Below, piece by piece: positions 16,181 through 26,028 of a stretch of 64,000 bases of DNA. The number at the start of each line of letters is the position of its first letter. Within the stretch, counting starts at the first letter, position 1. The translations under genes were made by a program, and so were the position numbers. The notes beneath the pieces were generated by a model. The model was not told where the DNA came from. It ran no database searches and was given only the letters and a program-made list of their open reading frames with translations. Source of the stretch: Endozoicomonas sp. G2_1 (lineage in GTDB: Bacteria > Pseudomonadota > Gammaproteobacteria > Enterobacterales > Alteromonadaceae); NCBI RefSeq assembly GCF_017744155.1, contig NZ_JAGHQT010000005.1:186001-250000 (forward strand). Reading direction: 5' to 3'.

Positions 16181-17101
16181 ATGAAAAAACTAATTACCTT
16201 GTTGTCAGCCGTGTTATTGCTGGCGACAAGCGTTGTTAACGCAAAAGGTTACACTGAAACTAAATATCCAATCGTGTTAGTGCACGGTATTTTTGGCTTT
16301 GACGATGTCCTTGGCGTTGATTATTTTTATCGAGTACCAAGTGCGCTAACTAGAAGTGGTGCTAAAGTTTATGTTGCCAAAGTCTCTGCCGCTAATAGTT
16401 CTGAACTGCGTGGTGAGCAATTGCTTGAACAGGTTGAATATGTATTAGCATTAACTGGCGCAGAAAAAGTTAATTTGTTTGGTCATAGCCAAGGTGCTCA
16501 AACTGTTCGTTATGTCGCCTCTGTACGCCCTGAGTTAGTGGCTTCGGTAAGCAGTATTGGCGGTGTAAACTGGGGAAGTAAAGTGGCTGATGTTATTCGC
16601 GGACAAATTGAACCTGGCTCTATTTCTGAAACAGTGGCTGCGGGCATCACGAATGGCTTTGCAAGTTTAGTTGAACTGTTTTCTGCTAACTCTGGATTAC
16701 CTCAAGACGCTATTGCGGGCCTAGAGGTATTGACCACTGCGGGTAGTCTTGCCTTTAACGCAAAATATCCTGAAGGCATTCCAAGCCAATACTGCGGTGA
16801 AGGTGATATGCTTGCCGACAATGGCGTTTACTATTTTTCTTGGAGTGGTGCCGATCCATTCACTAACATTTTTGACCCACTTGACGGCCCACAATTAGCG
16901 TTAAGCTTGGCGTTTGATGAGCCTAACGATGGCTTAGTTGCTGCCTGTAGTAGCCATTTAGGCAAAGTATTAAAAGATAATTACCGCATGAACCACGCTG
17001 ATGAAATTAACCATAGCTTTGGTATACATCACTTTTTTGAAACTGATCCGGTCACTTTATATCGCCAACAAGCAAACCGATTGAGAAATATGGGTTTGTA
17101 G
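16181..17101 (+). CDS. secreted triacylglycerol lipase (family I), copy 2
   Basis: This second lipase is closely related to the one at 14219. The start ATG at 16181 is chosen because it gives a canonical signal peptide (MKKLITLLSA... ending VVNA) and is preceded by ACGAGG at a proper distance; a longer reading from TTG at 16118 adds a charged stretch with no meaning. Ser103 lies in GHSQG, and the Asp (NDGLV) and His (NHSFG) are conserved, as is the Cys pair (SQYCGEG, AACSSHL). It has its own foldase immediately downstream. The pair probably arose from a tandem duplication of the lipase-foldase unit. Confidence 0.93.
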   Translation: MKKLITLLSAVLLLATSVVNAKGYTETKYPIVLVHGIFGFDDVLGVDYFYRVPSALTRSGAKVYVAKVSAANSSELRGEQLLEQVEYVLALTGAEKVNLFGHSQGAQTVRYVASVRPELVASVSSIGGVNWGSKVADVIRGQIEPGSISETVAAGITNGFASLVELFSANSGLPQDAIAGLEVLTTAGSLAFNAKYPEGIPSQYCGEGDMLADNGVYYFSWSGADPFTNIFDPLDGPQLALSLAFDEPNDGLVAACSSHLGKVLKDNYRMNHADEINHSFGIHHFFETDPVTLYRQQANRLRNMGL

Positions 17102-17102
17102 T

Positions 17103-18026
17103 ATGCGTTTGCTAGTTATTTTGCTAGCGGCGTTGGTATTGCTGTTTTGGCAATACCAACGCGGACCTGAGCAAACTGTAGAAAAAAATGAACCTGCGGC
17201 CAATCACTCACTGAGTCAATTAACAGGTGCCGATGTTAGCCATCAAGCTGACCGTTATAAAAAGGTGGATATTAGTACTAGTGTGCCGAGCTTGTCGGTC
17301 GAGCTAGATTGGTTACAAGCGCAGCTGATCGACTTGTTTGACTACTATTTAGTTGAATTTGAAGGCGATGAAGCTGCTATGTGGCAAGCTTTCGCTAAAC
17401 ATTGTGTTTCATTGGTGAGCTGCAGTGATATTACTAATTTGTTTGAGCGTTATGTCGAGTATAAAAAAGCACTAGCCGATATTGATACGCCAATTGAGCA
17501 GATTGTCGCACAAATTAGCCAACGATTAGACTTAATCAATCAAACCCGCTTGCGATTTTTTTCCGCGCGAGAAATTGATGTTTTGTTTGCTGAACAAACC
17601 CAATGGCAAAATGATGCGCTTGAGCGAGTTGCTATCAGAAGTAATGACAAATTAACTAATGAACAAAAACAAGCCCAGTTGCAAGCTCACTTTCAGCATT
17701 TAGATGAAAAGGCGCAAGCAGCGATTGCTCCTAGTGTATCGCTAGAGCAAGTCACTGCATTTGCCCAGAGTAAACAAGTTAACCATGATGACTATAATCA
17801 ACTCGCTGCCGAATATGGCGCTCAAGCCGCCGAGCGTTTAATTGCCGTCAGTGAACAACGACGAGCATGGCGAGACAAAGTTAATCAATATCAAGAGCAA
17901 TTAAAGCAGATCAAAGAACAGTATCAAGAGCAACCAGTTGCACTTGAGCAAGCTGCGGATGGGTTACGCAATGAAATGTTTACGGGAAATGAAATCAAGC
18001 GCTTGCAAGTTTACCTCAAGCAATAA
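17103..18026 (+). CDS. lifO: lipase-specific foldase (LifO/LimA type), copy 2
   Basis: A 307-residue inner-membrane-anchored steric chaperone for the upstream lipase. The N-terminus (MRLLVILLAALVLLFWQYQ) is a membrane segment, followed by a variable hydrophilic linker (about 20-60) and the helical clamp. The foldase motif reads LIDLFDYYLVEFEGDE, parallel to copy 1 but with strong divergence elsewhere. The ATG begins one base after the lipase stop codon. The foldases have diverged more than the lipases, which fits the loose sequence constraints on these chaperones. Confidence 0.88.
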   Translation: MRLLVILLAALVLLFWQYQRGPEQTVEKNEPAANHSLSQLTGADVSHQADRYKKVDISTSVPSLSVELDWLQAQLIDLFDYYLVEFEGDEAAMWQAFAKHCVSLVSCSDITNLFERYVEYKKALADIDTPIEQIVAQISQRLDLINQTRLRFFSAREIDVLFAEQTQWQNDALERVAIRSNDKLTNEQKQAQLQAHFQHLDEKAQAAIAPSVSLEQVTAFAQSKQVNHDDYNQLAAEYGAQAAERLIAVSEQRRAWRDKVNQYQEQLKQIKEQYQEQPVALEQAADGLRNEMFTGNEIKRLQVYLKQ

Positions 18027-18107
18027 TGTGAATTTGCTCATGTACTTGGTATTTCAAGTGCTTAACGGTATGCTAGAGGTCTAACCAGTTCGCGTGGATA
18101 ATTTTCT

Positions 18108-18563
18108 ATGAACAAAGCCTATGTGTTACAAAAGCTCGCCCATTACTGGACGCATGAAATGCCATTTAACCGATTGCTTGGTTTCAATATCACTCGTTTT
18201 GATGCAGACCAGTCAGAGTTGATATTTAGTTGGCAAGACAAGCTTATTGGCAATCCGATGCAGCAAATTTTGCACGGTGGTGTCACCGCATCGGCGCTTG
18301 ATCTTGTTGGTGGAGTGGTTGCTGCTGCCAATATTATTGATCAGCTAGAAGAACTCTCTGATCAAGCAGTAATGCAAAGTTTAACTAAGCTCGGCACTAT
18401 TGATTTGAGAACTGATTACCTGCGCCCAGGCCGAGGGCAGGAGTTTATCGCCACCGCCAAAATTATTCGCAGTGGCAGTAAGGTCGCTGTTGCAAGAATG
18501 GAGTTACACAATGAACAAGGCGACCATATTGCCTTTGGTACTGGTACTTATATGGTCGGTTAG
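18108..18563 (+). CDS. hotdog-fold thioesterase (PaaI/YigI-like)
   Basis: The 151-residue single hotdog domain has the PaaI-type signature LHGGVTASALDLVGG (from residue 56), and the length agrees with YigI and related acyl-CoA thioesterases. It should hydrolyse an acyl-CoA or aryl-CoA thioester in the cytoplasm. The substrate is not evident. It is transcribed alone, ending 38 bp from the opposing XrtA-associated ATPase gene. Confidence 0.85.
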   Translation: MNKAYVLQKLAHYWTHEMPFNRLLGFNITRFDADQSELIFSWQDKLIGNPMQQILHGGVTASALDLVGGVVAAANIIDQLEELSDQAVMQSLTKLGTIDLRTDYLRPGRGQEFIATAKIIRSGSKVAVARMELHNEQGDHIAFGTGTYMVG

Positions 18564-18601
18564 CTGTAAATGGCTAGTTTTTTGCTCGCGTTTGTAGTTG
18601 G

Positions 18602-19669
18602 CTAATTGTCTTGCTCTTGCTCCTGTTCTAGCGCTTGAGCTTTGAGTTGACTGTAGTCATCACTCTTTTGCTTAAGCAGCTTGTCGACATAGCGAACCAT
18701 TTTTATTTTTTGTTGGATACTACTTTCTAAAAACTCTTCTACTTCTCGCAAATTGTCGGTGAGGCGCTTTAAGTTATCTGCCGAGTATTCATTGCTGCTA
18801 TTGCCGCCAACAGGTGCTGATACTTCATTATTTGGTTGCTTACCATGCAAAGAACCCGTTAGCTCTATCGACATTTCTTCCGCAACTTGTTCTATGGCAG
18901 TAACATCAATTTGATTGTGCTCTTCCAAGAAGCAAAACAATAATAAGCGGTCGACAAAAATATTAATCTTGCGCGGTATTCCTAAAGTTTTCTCGTGAAT
19001 TAAGGCAAAAGTATCTTCAGCAAACAAATTATCATTATCGCAACCCGCTTGATGTATGCGATGCAGGATATACTTTTTAACTTCGTCAACTGACAATGGC
19101 TTGAGATGTGCTGAAGCAATAATACGCTGACGGAATTGCTCCATATTCGGTGCTTGAATAATGTCTTTGAGCTCTTCTTGCCCCAATAAAAAGCTTTGTA
19201 TTAGTGGCTTATTGTTGAGTTGAAAGTTAGACAGCATGCGCAACTCTTCAACCGTTTCAGCTGGTAGGTTTTGTGCCTCGTCAACAATCAGTAATGCTCG
19301 TTTACCTTGTTTGTTTAAGTTAATTAGAAAGCTTTCGATAGCTTGCAATAAATCAGCTTTGCTATGACCTTGTGCGGTAATTTGAAACTCGGCAATCACA
19401 AGCTCGAGCAACTCAAGCGGATTGAGTTTGGTTGTCACTAACTGCACAGCGACAATACTGGAATCGCCAATATTGTTTAGTAAGCTGCGAGCTATGGTCG
19501 TTTTGCCGGTACCAATTGGGCCAGTTATGACAATAAAGCCTTCGCATTGGTCTAAGCCATATTGTAGATAAGACAGTGCTCTTTGGTGGTGATTTGAAGC
19601 AAAGAAAAAGCGAGGGTCTGGACTCAATTGAAATGGTTTTTCTTTGAAACCGTAATAACTTTCGTACAT
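18602..19669 (-). CDS. XrtA/PEP-CTERM-associated ATPase (ExeA/GspA-like)
   Basis: The 355-residue AAA-type ATPase starts MYESYYGFKEKPFQLSPDP, the characteristic opening of the XrtA-associated ATPase family related to ExeA. Walker A is GPIGTGKTT (50-58), and Walker B ends in IVDEAQ (128-133). The C-terminal 70 residues form a predicted coiled coil rich in Glu, Gln and Lys. It is the last gene of a five-gene exopolysaccharide export operon, and starts 4 bp after the beta-barrel gene. The family accompanies exosortase A loci; its precise biochemical role is not known. Confidence 0.88.
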   Translation of the reverse strand: MYESYYGFKEKPFQLSPDPRFFFASNHHQRALSYLQYGLDQCEGFIVITGPIGTGKTTIARSLLNNIGDSSIVAVQLVTTKLNPLELLELVIAEFQITAQGHSKADLLQAIESFLINLNKQGKRALLIVDEAQNLPAETVEELRMLSNFQLNNKPLIQSFLLGQEELKDIIQAPNMEQFRQRIIASAHLKPLSVDEVKKYILHRIHQAGCDNDNLFAEDTFALIHEKTLGIPRKINIFVDRLLLFCFLEEHNQIDVTAIEQVAEEMSIELTGSLHGKQPNNEVSAPVGGNSSNEYSADNLKRLTDNLREVEEFLESSIQQKIKMVRYVDKLLKQKSDDYSQLKAQALEQEQEQDN

Positions 19670-19673
19670 CGAA

Positions 19674-21245
19674 TTAAAAATCTTTAGTTAAGGTAATAAC
19701 AGCTCTGGTTTCTTCATAAGTGAGCAATTGATCAGATGAGTTTCTATCAACCATTTGTAGTGAAATTACGCTATTTAGTGTCCTGGCTAACCGTCGGTTG
19801 TAACTAATGGACAGCGTGCGGTAATAGTCGTCTTGTCCCAAGCTACGTATTTGATTTTTATCAAGCTGTGTATGATTGAAGTTGTAGGTTAGTGAGGCCG
19901 TACTTTTGCCACTAATCGTTCGCGTAATCTCGAAAGTTGCATCAAACCGGTTGTCTTCGATGTTAGTGGTTAAGCTTTCTCTGCGATTGTGAGAAAAACG
20001 CAAATCAAAATTTGTTCTCGCAAGGCTTAGTTGAGATTGCCAACTTAACTCTTTATTTAATGAAAATTCATTACCTTCTATCAATTGTTGCTCAAATACC
20101 TGAACGAGCTGGGCGTCTGTTGGTGTAATCGTCGCTCCTTGAGACTGAAAGCAATCTGTTAAGCTATTTGAAGTTGTTTCAAAATCTAATGGACAGAAAA
20201 AGTTACCAACGAGTACACGCTGAAAAGTGTTGCGATCAAACGCCCTCAAGCTTTCGTTATAACTCACGCTATTAGTCAGTCTCTTGGTGCGATGAGTAAA
20301 GTCGAGTAAGTAGGTATCTCCAAAAAATCTTTTGCTATATTCGGCACGCAAAGATGTTCTAGCTGATGGTTCCCACTCAATTGTTGCTGCGACGTAGTCA
20401 TCATTTTCTTCGTCATCGACAACAAAATTATAAGAGGCGCTAACTAGAAGATGAGAGGATAGCTTTGTGCTAATACCTACACCTGTCGCATCTCCAGAAT
20501 TTTGCTGAGGTTGGCTGATGTTGCCACTGACGTCTTCATTGTAGAATCGAATAAAAGGGTTTATCTTGGATGGTGTACGCCAGCCTACAATCGCATCAAC
20601 AATATGTTGACGACCTGTTATTTCATTGTTTTCTTGATCAGAATAGGTTGCATTGATGCGCCAGAAAATCGCTTGGCTTGAATTTGTAGACTGGCTGGTA
20701 AGTGTTGTTTCAATGCGATTATTATCACCAATATTATCTTCACTTGTTTGTCTTGATATATTAGAGGTTAGGTTTAACTGATACTTTAAGTTTTCTACGT
20801 TGTAACTCAGGCCAGACTGAAAATTTCTAATTTCAATAGTGTCGCCTGATACGATATCTGCAAGGCTATTGCGAGCACCATTGCGAGCACCGTTTCTAAT
20901 GTTAGCGTTGGCGGTTAAAGCAAGACCATCAGGCCATAAAAATAATCTACCGTCAGCCTCTAGTGTTCTAAAACTGTCATCGAGGTCATGGTTGTGGGTA
21001 TAGCTAGCATAGGTAGAGCTGCCATTAAAGTTCAGTTCAGCAATCCTAGAAGTAAATTGGCTGTCAAGTATTGCGGATACCTGATTGACATAACTCGATT
21101 GTTTGCCATTGGCAGTGAGCTCAACATTGTCAGAATAAGTTCCATCAACAGACACGCTTGGCGTAATCTGTAAGTCGCCCGCATTCGCTGCTGAAGCAAG
21201 TACGGCAACAGCAATTAAAGTGGGTCTGAACCCTTTACTTAGCAT
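19674..21245 (-). CDS. XrtA-associated outer-membrane beta-barrel protein
   Basis: The product has a signal peptide (MLSKGFRPTLIAVAVLASAANA) followed by a long beta-rich sequence with alternating polar and aromatic residues and a C-terminus ending in LTKDF, as expected of an outer-membrane beta-barrel. It matches the hypothetical barrel family found in XrtA/PEP-CTERM exopolysaccharide loci. The start ATG at 21245 was chosen over an upstream ATG at 21266 because it begins the signal peptide directly. It overlaps the end of the tyrosine kinase gene by 11 bp. It may be the outer-membrane component for glycan secretion or a scaffold; the role is inferred. Confidence 0.8.
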   Translation of the reverse strand: MLSKGFRPTLIAVAVLASAANAGDLQITPSVSVDGTYSDNVELTANGKQSSYVNQVSAILDSQFTSRIAELNFNGSSTYASYTHNHDLDDSFRTLEADGRLFLWPDGLALTANANIRNGARNGARNSLADIVSGDTIEIRNFQSGLSYNVENLKYQLNLTSNISRQTSEDNIGDNNRIETTLTSQSTNSSQAIFWRINATYSDQENNEITGRQHIVDAIVGWRTPSKINPFIRFYNEDVSGNISQPQQNSGDATGVGISTKLSSHLLVSASYNFVVDDEENDDYVAATIEWEPSARTSLRAEYSKRFFGDTYLLDFTHRTKRLTNSVSYNESLRAFDRNTFQRVLVGNFFCPLDFETTSNSLTDCFQSQGATITPTDAQLVQVFEQQLIEGNEFSLNKELSWQSQLSLARTNFDLRFSHNRRESLTTNIEDNRFDATFEITRTISGKSTASLTYNFNHTQLDKNQIRSLGQDDYYRTLSISYNRRLARTLNSVISLQMVDRNSSDQLLTYEETRAVITLTKDF

Positions 21246-22122
21246 TATATCCATATCCGTAGCCATAATAACCGTACATGTCTTGGTGCGATCTTGTTGC
21301 TTTGTTTAGAACTAAGCCAACGGCAACATTTTCATTGATTGATTCTGTCGCTTGCTTGATATCGGCTAATTTTGTTTTTGATTCTTCGACAACAACGAGA
21401 GCTTGCCCCATTAAATTAGCTAATACTAGAGTTTCCGTTACACCTATAAGTGGTGGACAATCAAAAATAACAATGCGGTCTGGATAACGGTTGGCCAGTT
21501 CTTGAGCCAAAGAAGCCATTTTATCACTAGCGAGGAGTTCGTTTGAGAGGTGATGCGGCTCACCTGCTGGTATTAGTTTGAGTTTATTAATATTCGTACT
21601 GTACAAAATCTCACTAATATCTGTTTTTTCGCCCAATAAATACTCGATGAGACCGGGTTTGGAATCTAACCCTAGCTCTCTGTTAACACTCGGTCTCAAA
21701 ACATCAGCATCAATCAACAAAACTGTCTTATCTTGCTCTAAGGCAATACTCAGCGCCAAATTAATCGAGACAAAGGTTTTGCCCTCATTTGGTTTAGAGC
21801 TGCTTACCATAACCAAATTACCGTTGGTTAGCATTTTGGAACCAGCACCAAAGGCGTTGTTTAGCAGTTTACGCTTGATTTGCCTAAATTCATCTTTAAT
21901 ACTTTTTCTTGAACCAGTGTCTATAAGAAAACCACGTTCAGAAAGGTCTTGGGTGTCAAGGTTAAGTTGCTCTTTTACTGATGCTGTAACAGAAGCATTG
22001 ATATCGTTGTCTTTTGTTGAAATATTACTACTAGCGGCATCTTCTTTAGCCTCAATTTCATTGGAATCAAGACTATCGTTGCGTTTCTTTTGTTTTGCCA
22101 ATGCTTTTTCGATAGTGCTCAT
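21235..22122 (-). CDS. XrtA-associated tyrosine autokinase (BY-kinase, CpsD-like)
   Basis: A cytoplasmic bacterial tyrosine kinase that pairs with the chain-length protein to control polymer length and export. The Walker A-type motif SSSKPNEGKT is at 107-116 and Walker A' LLIDADV at 135-141, with the later FDCPP motif. The C-terminus is a tyrosine cluster (Tyr283, 285, 286, 288, 290, 292) that would be autophosphorylated. The first 60 residues are hydrophilic and charged. The start is 3 bp after the chain-length gene. Confidence 0.92.
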   Translation of the reverse strand: MSTIEKALAKQKKRNDSLDSNEIEAKEDAASSNISTKDNDINASVTASVKEQLNLDTQDLSERGFLIDTGSRKSIKDEFRQIKRKLLNNAFGAGSKMLTNGNLVMVSSSKPNEGKTFVSINLALSIALEQDKTVLLIDADVLRPSVNRELGLDSKPGLIEYLLGEKTDISEILYSTNINKLKLIPAGEPHHLSNELLASDKMASLAQELANRYPDRIVIFDCPPLIGVTETLVLANLMGQALVVVEESKTKLADIKQATESINENVAVGLVLNKATRSHQDMYGYYGYGYGYNAK

Positions 22123-22125
22123 AGC

Positions 22126-23724
22126 TTACAGTATTCCTCTTAATGGTCCTTGAACAGCCTCAGGGAAAGCAAAGAAAGCGATAAAACCTGATAAAACAAT
22201 AAGTAATAGGATATTTGATAGAACAAACAACAATGTTTTTCTTCTATGCCAGCCTTTTAAGCCTAAATTTTCAGTTGCTGATACAATACCAAACACAGGA
22301 ATACCAGTACTACGGGTCAGTAAACTACTTGATGTTACCACAGGGTTTATTTGGCTGAACAATAACGATAAGCCAATACCGACACCAAAACCCAAAATAG
22401 TTACGCCAACAAAAAACAGAACTCTCGGTGGTCCGCTGGGTTTACTGGCTGCTCTGGGTGGATCGATAATATTGAACTGAATTTTATCTGTGGTTTCATC
22501 TGCTTCTTGAGCCAACAACGCTGTCTCTCTTCGCACTAGCAATTCATCATACTTTGATTTAGTGATGTCATAACCACGGTTAAGAGCCACTAATTGTGCC
22601 TCTATTTCGGGTAAGGTATGAATTTTACTTTCTAAACTGCTAACTTTTTCTTGGTAATTGTTAACTCTAGCAGATAGCGAGGCAACATCGTGTTGATACT
22701 GATTGACAAGTATTTTTAATTCCTGAAAAACAGGGCTTTGGTCAACTGCACTAAAATTACTCTGCTGGTCGGAATCTGAATTTTTTACAGATTGATAGTA
22801 TCTGTCGATTTCATCATCTCGCTGCTTGTTGAGTTCCTCTAATCGACGTTGCAACTCTTTAACGTCTGGGTGATTAACTGTATATCTAAGCAATAAGCTG
22901 TCTAAGCTCGTTTCAAGCTGGCTTATACGATCGTCAAAGGTTGTTGATATACTTTGACTATTTTGTACCTTGCTGGATAATATGTCTTTATTAGGAGCTC
23001 CATTTGCAAGCTGCTGCCTTGCCGATTTTAGTTTAGTTTGGGCTTCGGTTAACTCTAATTGAGCTTGTTCTAATTTGCTTTTTTCAGTGTTAAGTGAATT
23101 GTAATAGCCGCCACCGTCTTGCAACAAAATATCATTGTGCTTCTGTTTAAACGCGGTTAACTTTGCTTCATCAGTGAGCAACCTATTTTCATACTCTTTT
23201 ATTTGGTTGGCCAAGAACTTTTGCGCGCTGTCAGCTTCACTTCTGGACTCTCCCAGAGTATTTTCAATAAATACTGTCAGGGCCGATTGAACAATATTTT
23301 TAGCCGTTTGAGGGTCTTTATCTGAGATTGATAACGTGTAAATATTTTCTCTACCAGATCTCGATATTTTGATATTTTTTTTGAGCCTGTCGAGTATCGC
23401 TTCGTATTCTTCTTCAGTGGTAGCCTGCACATCCAAATCTGTCATGCGTGTAATACGCTCAAGATTTGGTCGACTCAAAAGAGTCTTTATCATCAATTGG
23501 ATCTGTACCTGAGGGTTTGTCTCAACAGTCAACCCTTTTAGTAACGGTCTTAACAATGATTGGGTATCGACATAAACTCTAGCTTCTGACTCGTAAACAT
23601 CATCTAACTGCGAGACAAAATACCACCCCAATGGGCATATAAGCCAAGTTGCTATAATAATATAGCGACGCTTAATCCATATACCCTTGAGATAGTCTAT
23701 GGCCTGTTCAATAATTTCTTGCAT
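22126..23724 (-). CDS. XrtA-system polysaccharide chain-length determinant (Wzz/GNVR)
   Basis: The 532-residue inner-membrane protein has an N-terminal membrane segment (about 20-37), a Wzz domain, a long periplasmic coiled coil (about 160-410), a second membrane segment (about 428-450) preceded by PPRAASKPSGPP, the Pro-rich motif of Wzz proteins, and a further hydrophobic segment at about 493-515. It would set polymer length together with the adjacent tyrosine kinase and the export lipoprotein. The split of membrane protein and kinase into two genes is typical of the XrtA loci. Confidence 0.92.
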   Translation of the reverse strand: MQEIIEQAIDYLKGIWIKRRYIIIATWLICPLGWYFVSQLDDVYESEARVYVDTQSLLRPLLKGLTVETNPQVQIQLMIKTLLSRPNLERITRMTDLDVQATTEEEYEAILDRLKKNIKISRSGRENIYTLSISDKDPQTAKNIVQSALTVFIENTLGESRSEADSAQKFLANQIKEYENRLLTDEAKLTAFKQKHNDILLQDGGGYYNSLNTEKSKLEQAQLELTEAQTKLKSARQQLANGAPNKDILSSKVQNSQSISTTFDDRISQLETSLDSLLLRYTVNHPDVKELQRRLEELNKQRDDEIDRYYQSVKNSDSDQQSNFSAVDQSPVFQELKILVNQYQHDVASLSARVNNYQEKVSSLESKIHTLPEIEAQLVALNRGYDITKSKYDELLVRRETALLAQEADETTDKIQFNIIDPPRAASKPSGPPRVLFFVGVTILGFGVGIGLSLLFSQINPVVTSSSLLTRSTGIPVFGIVSATENLGLKGWHRRKTLLFVLSNILLLIVLSGFIAFFAFPEAVQGPLRGIL

Positions 23725-23763
23725 GCTTCCCTCTAAATACTACTCTCAAAGAATCATTCAACA

Positions 23764-24399
23764 TTAGAACCAGGCTTCAGGAATTACAATGATATCTCCA
23801 GGCAAGACATCTACATTTGCGCCAATATTGCCGTCTTTAAGTAATTCTTCGATGTAGATGTCATACTGTTTTTGGACACCATTTTCGACTCTAACCAAGG
23901 TAGCACTGTCACCGTCAGCAAACTCTGTTAAACCGCCAACAACGATCATGACATCAAGTAGCGTCATGTATTGTGTGTAACTGATCGATTGTGGCTGGGC
24001 CGCTTCGCCGATGACGCGAATTTGTTCACTAAACGGACCGACAAAGTTGTTAACTGTGACGGTAACAACTGGATCTCTCAGATAGGTAGCAAGAATAGAC
24101 TCGATTGAACGTGCTAGCTCTGTCGGTGTTTTGCCGGTAACGTCAATATCTTCAACCAGTGACGTAGTGATTTTTCCGTCAGGTCTGACAACAAAGGTGC
24201 CCGATACTTCAGGGTTGCGCCACACAAAAATATTGACAACGTCACCTGGACCAATCAAATACTTATACGACTCAGCGTCTGTTGTATCTGATTGATGTAT
24301 TGTCGCCGGTGGTAAATTTACCGAACTACAACCAGTAATGAGATAGGCAAACAGTAAAAAAACAACTGTTTTAACTTTATTATAAATGCAGTTTTCCAT
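23764..24399 (-). CDS. XrtA-system polysaccharide export lipoprotein (Wza-like)
   Basis: This 211-residue outer-membrane export protein has a lipobox (YLITGC, Cys24), a Poly_export domain starting at YKYLIGPGDVVNIFVWRNPEVSG, and a SLBB domain (about 110-190). It would form or line the outer-membrane pore for the glycan. It is the first gene of the minus-strand export operon, which it shares with the chain-length protein, kinase, barrel and ATPase. The 221-bp divergent gap to the sugar-transferase gene must hold promoters for both; no clear consensus box was recognised. Confidence 0.93.
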   Translation of the reverse strand: MENCIYNKVKTVVFLLFAYLITGCSSVNLPPATIHQSDTTDAESYKYLIGPGDVVNIFVWRNPEVSGTFVVRPDGKITTSLVEDIDVTGKTPTELARSIESILATYLRDPVVTVTVNNFVGPFSEQIRVIGEAAQPQSISYTQYMTLLDVMIVVGGLTEFADGDSATLVRVENGVQKQYDIYIEELLKDGNIGANVDVLPGDIIVIPEAWF

Positions 24400-24620
24400 G
24401 GCCTGAACCCTATATTGTCTATTGACCGTTATTATCTAATATAAACTACCAGATAATCCGAGATTATTACAATAACACTTACGATATAAAATGGAGAAAT
24501 ATTTACGCCGTATTTTTGTTCATTATTCAGCTATTCGTTTAGCCCAATTAATGTTAGTCTTTGCTCTGCTATTCAAATATAAGATGATTATCAATTAATT
24601 GAAGGGAATATTGGTTTTTC

Positions 24621-26024
24621 ATGTCAAGCTCGAAGTTTCAGGATTTGCCTTTGGGAAGCAAATCGCTGGTTATAATTGAATTTGTTGTTTTTGTCGGTTC
24701 GCTTTTATTGGCGTCGCTGATCAATCATTATTTAGTTTTTGCAGAACCAGCAAAACCAATAACTAATATCACGGTTATTCAAGCTATTATTTATGCTGTC
24801 GTGGTGCAATTGTCCTGCCTTGCCTTAGGGCTCTATAACTCGAAACTTAGAGAGAGTATTCGAGGGGTGTTAAGGCGAATATTGGTATCAATTGTAATCG
24901 GCTTTTTCATCATTAGTATTCTGAACCCTCTATACAAAAACGATGCGATAGCGGTTGAGCTTCTGGGCTTAACCTCATTTATTTGTTTTGTTTTTACAGC
25001 ATCTTTACGCTATTTGGCATTGCACGTTGATTTATTTGGCTTTAACAAACGAAATGTTCTTGTGCTAGGAGCCGGTAAACGCGCATCTATTATCGAAAGA
25101 AGAATGCGTCGCGACGTCGATAGACAAGGCTTTCATCTCCACGGTTTTATTAAAATGCCAGGTGATGATGTCGATGGCATTGTTAATGAAAACATTATTG
25201 AGTTAGATAGTTCTCTTGTTAATTATGCGTTAGAGCACGAGATTGATGAAGTTGTTGTCGCCAATGATGAACGCAGAAACAACCTTCCTGTAGATGAGTT
25301 ATTTGCCTGTAAAATTCGCGGTGTCGAAATTTCGGAAATTCTTGATTTTATTGAGCGAGAGACCGGACAGATAGCCGTTAATCTCATTTACCCAAGTTGG
25401 GTTATTTACTCTAACGGTTTTGCGTCGACTAACTATTTACGTAACACGCTAGATTGGTTATTTAATGCGACAATTGCCTTTGTTATGTTACTCCTCACAT
25501 GGCCTGTAATGCTGATAACCGCCATTATTATTAAGCTAGATGAGGGATTTTCTGCACCTATTTTCTACTTACAAGAGCGTGTAGGTTTAAACGGTCAAGC
25601 ATTTCATATTATTAAGTTTCGCAGCATGAGAGTTGACGCTGAAAAGCATGGTGCTCAATGGGCGAGTAAGGACGATGATCGAACCACGCGTATAGGGCAT
25701 TTTTTACGTAAATATCGAGTTGATGAATTACCTCAAATATACAATGTATTGCGCGGCGATATGGGCTTTGTCGGCCCTCGCCCGGAGCGACCGCAGTTTG
25801 TTCAAGAACTGATTAAAACCATTCCATATTACAATGAACGTCACAATGTAAAACCTGGCTTAACCGGTTGGGCACAGCTCAAGTATCCTTATGGTGCTAC
25901 TCATGAAGATGCGGTTGAGAAATTGAAATTTGATTTGTATTACATTAAACATCGCAGTTTCCTCCTAGATATGCTGATTTTAATTCGTACAGTAGAAATT
26001 GTTTTATTTGGTAAAGGGCGTTAG
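24621..26024 (+). CDS. XrtA-type undecaprenyl-phosphate sugar phosphotransferase
   Basis: The priming transferase puts the first sugar-phosphate on undecaprenyl phosphate at the inner membrane. The 467 residues show several N-terminal membrane segments (about 10-130), a Rossmann-like CoA-binding region from about residue 140, a further membrane helix near 278-300, and the C-terminal bacterial sugar transferase domain with KFRSMRVDAE, the RKYRVDELPQIYNVLRGDM segment and VGPRPERP. This layout is the form associated with exosortase A systems. The gene opens a plus-strand operon with deacetylase and exosortase. Confidence 0.93.
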   Translation: MSSSKFQDLPLGSKSLVIIEFVVFVGSLLLASLINHYLVFAEPAKPITNITVIQAIIYAVVVQLSCLALGLYNSKLRESIRGVLRRILVSIVIGFFIISILNPLYKNDAIAVELLGLTSFICFVFTASLRYLALHVDLFGFNKRNVLVLGAGKRASIIERRMRRDVDRQGFHLHGFIKMPGDDVDGIVNENIIELDSSLVNYALEHEIDEVVVANDERRNNLPVDELFACKIRGVEISEILDFIERETGQIAVNLIYPSWVIYSNGFASTNYLRNTLDWLFNATIAFVMLLLTWPVMLITAIIIKLDEGFSAPIFYLQERVGLNGQAFHIIKFRSMRVDAEKHGAQWASKDDDRTTRIGHFLRKYRVDELPQIYNVLRGDMGFVGPRPERPQFVQELIKTIPYYNERHNVKPGLTGWAQLKYPYGATHEDAVEKLKFDLYYIKHRSFLLDMLILIRTVEIVLFGKGR

Positions 26025-26028
26025 GTTT

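Noticed and set aside
21578-22153. 191-codon plus-strand open reading frame across the tyrosine kinase gene
   Set aside because: It is the antisense of a gene with complete kinase motifs; no start signal or recognisable domain.
22126-22200. C-terminal hydrophobic tail of the chain-length protein as a PEP-CTERM sorting signal
   Set aside because: It is the normal membrane end of this family, without a Pro-Glu-Pro motif before the hydrophobic segment and without a basic end.
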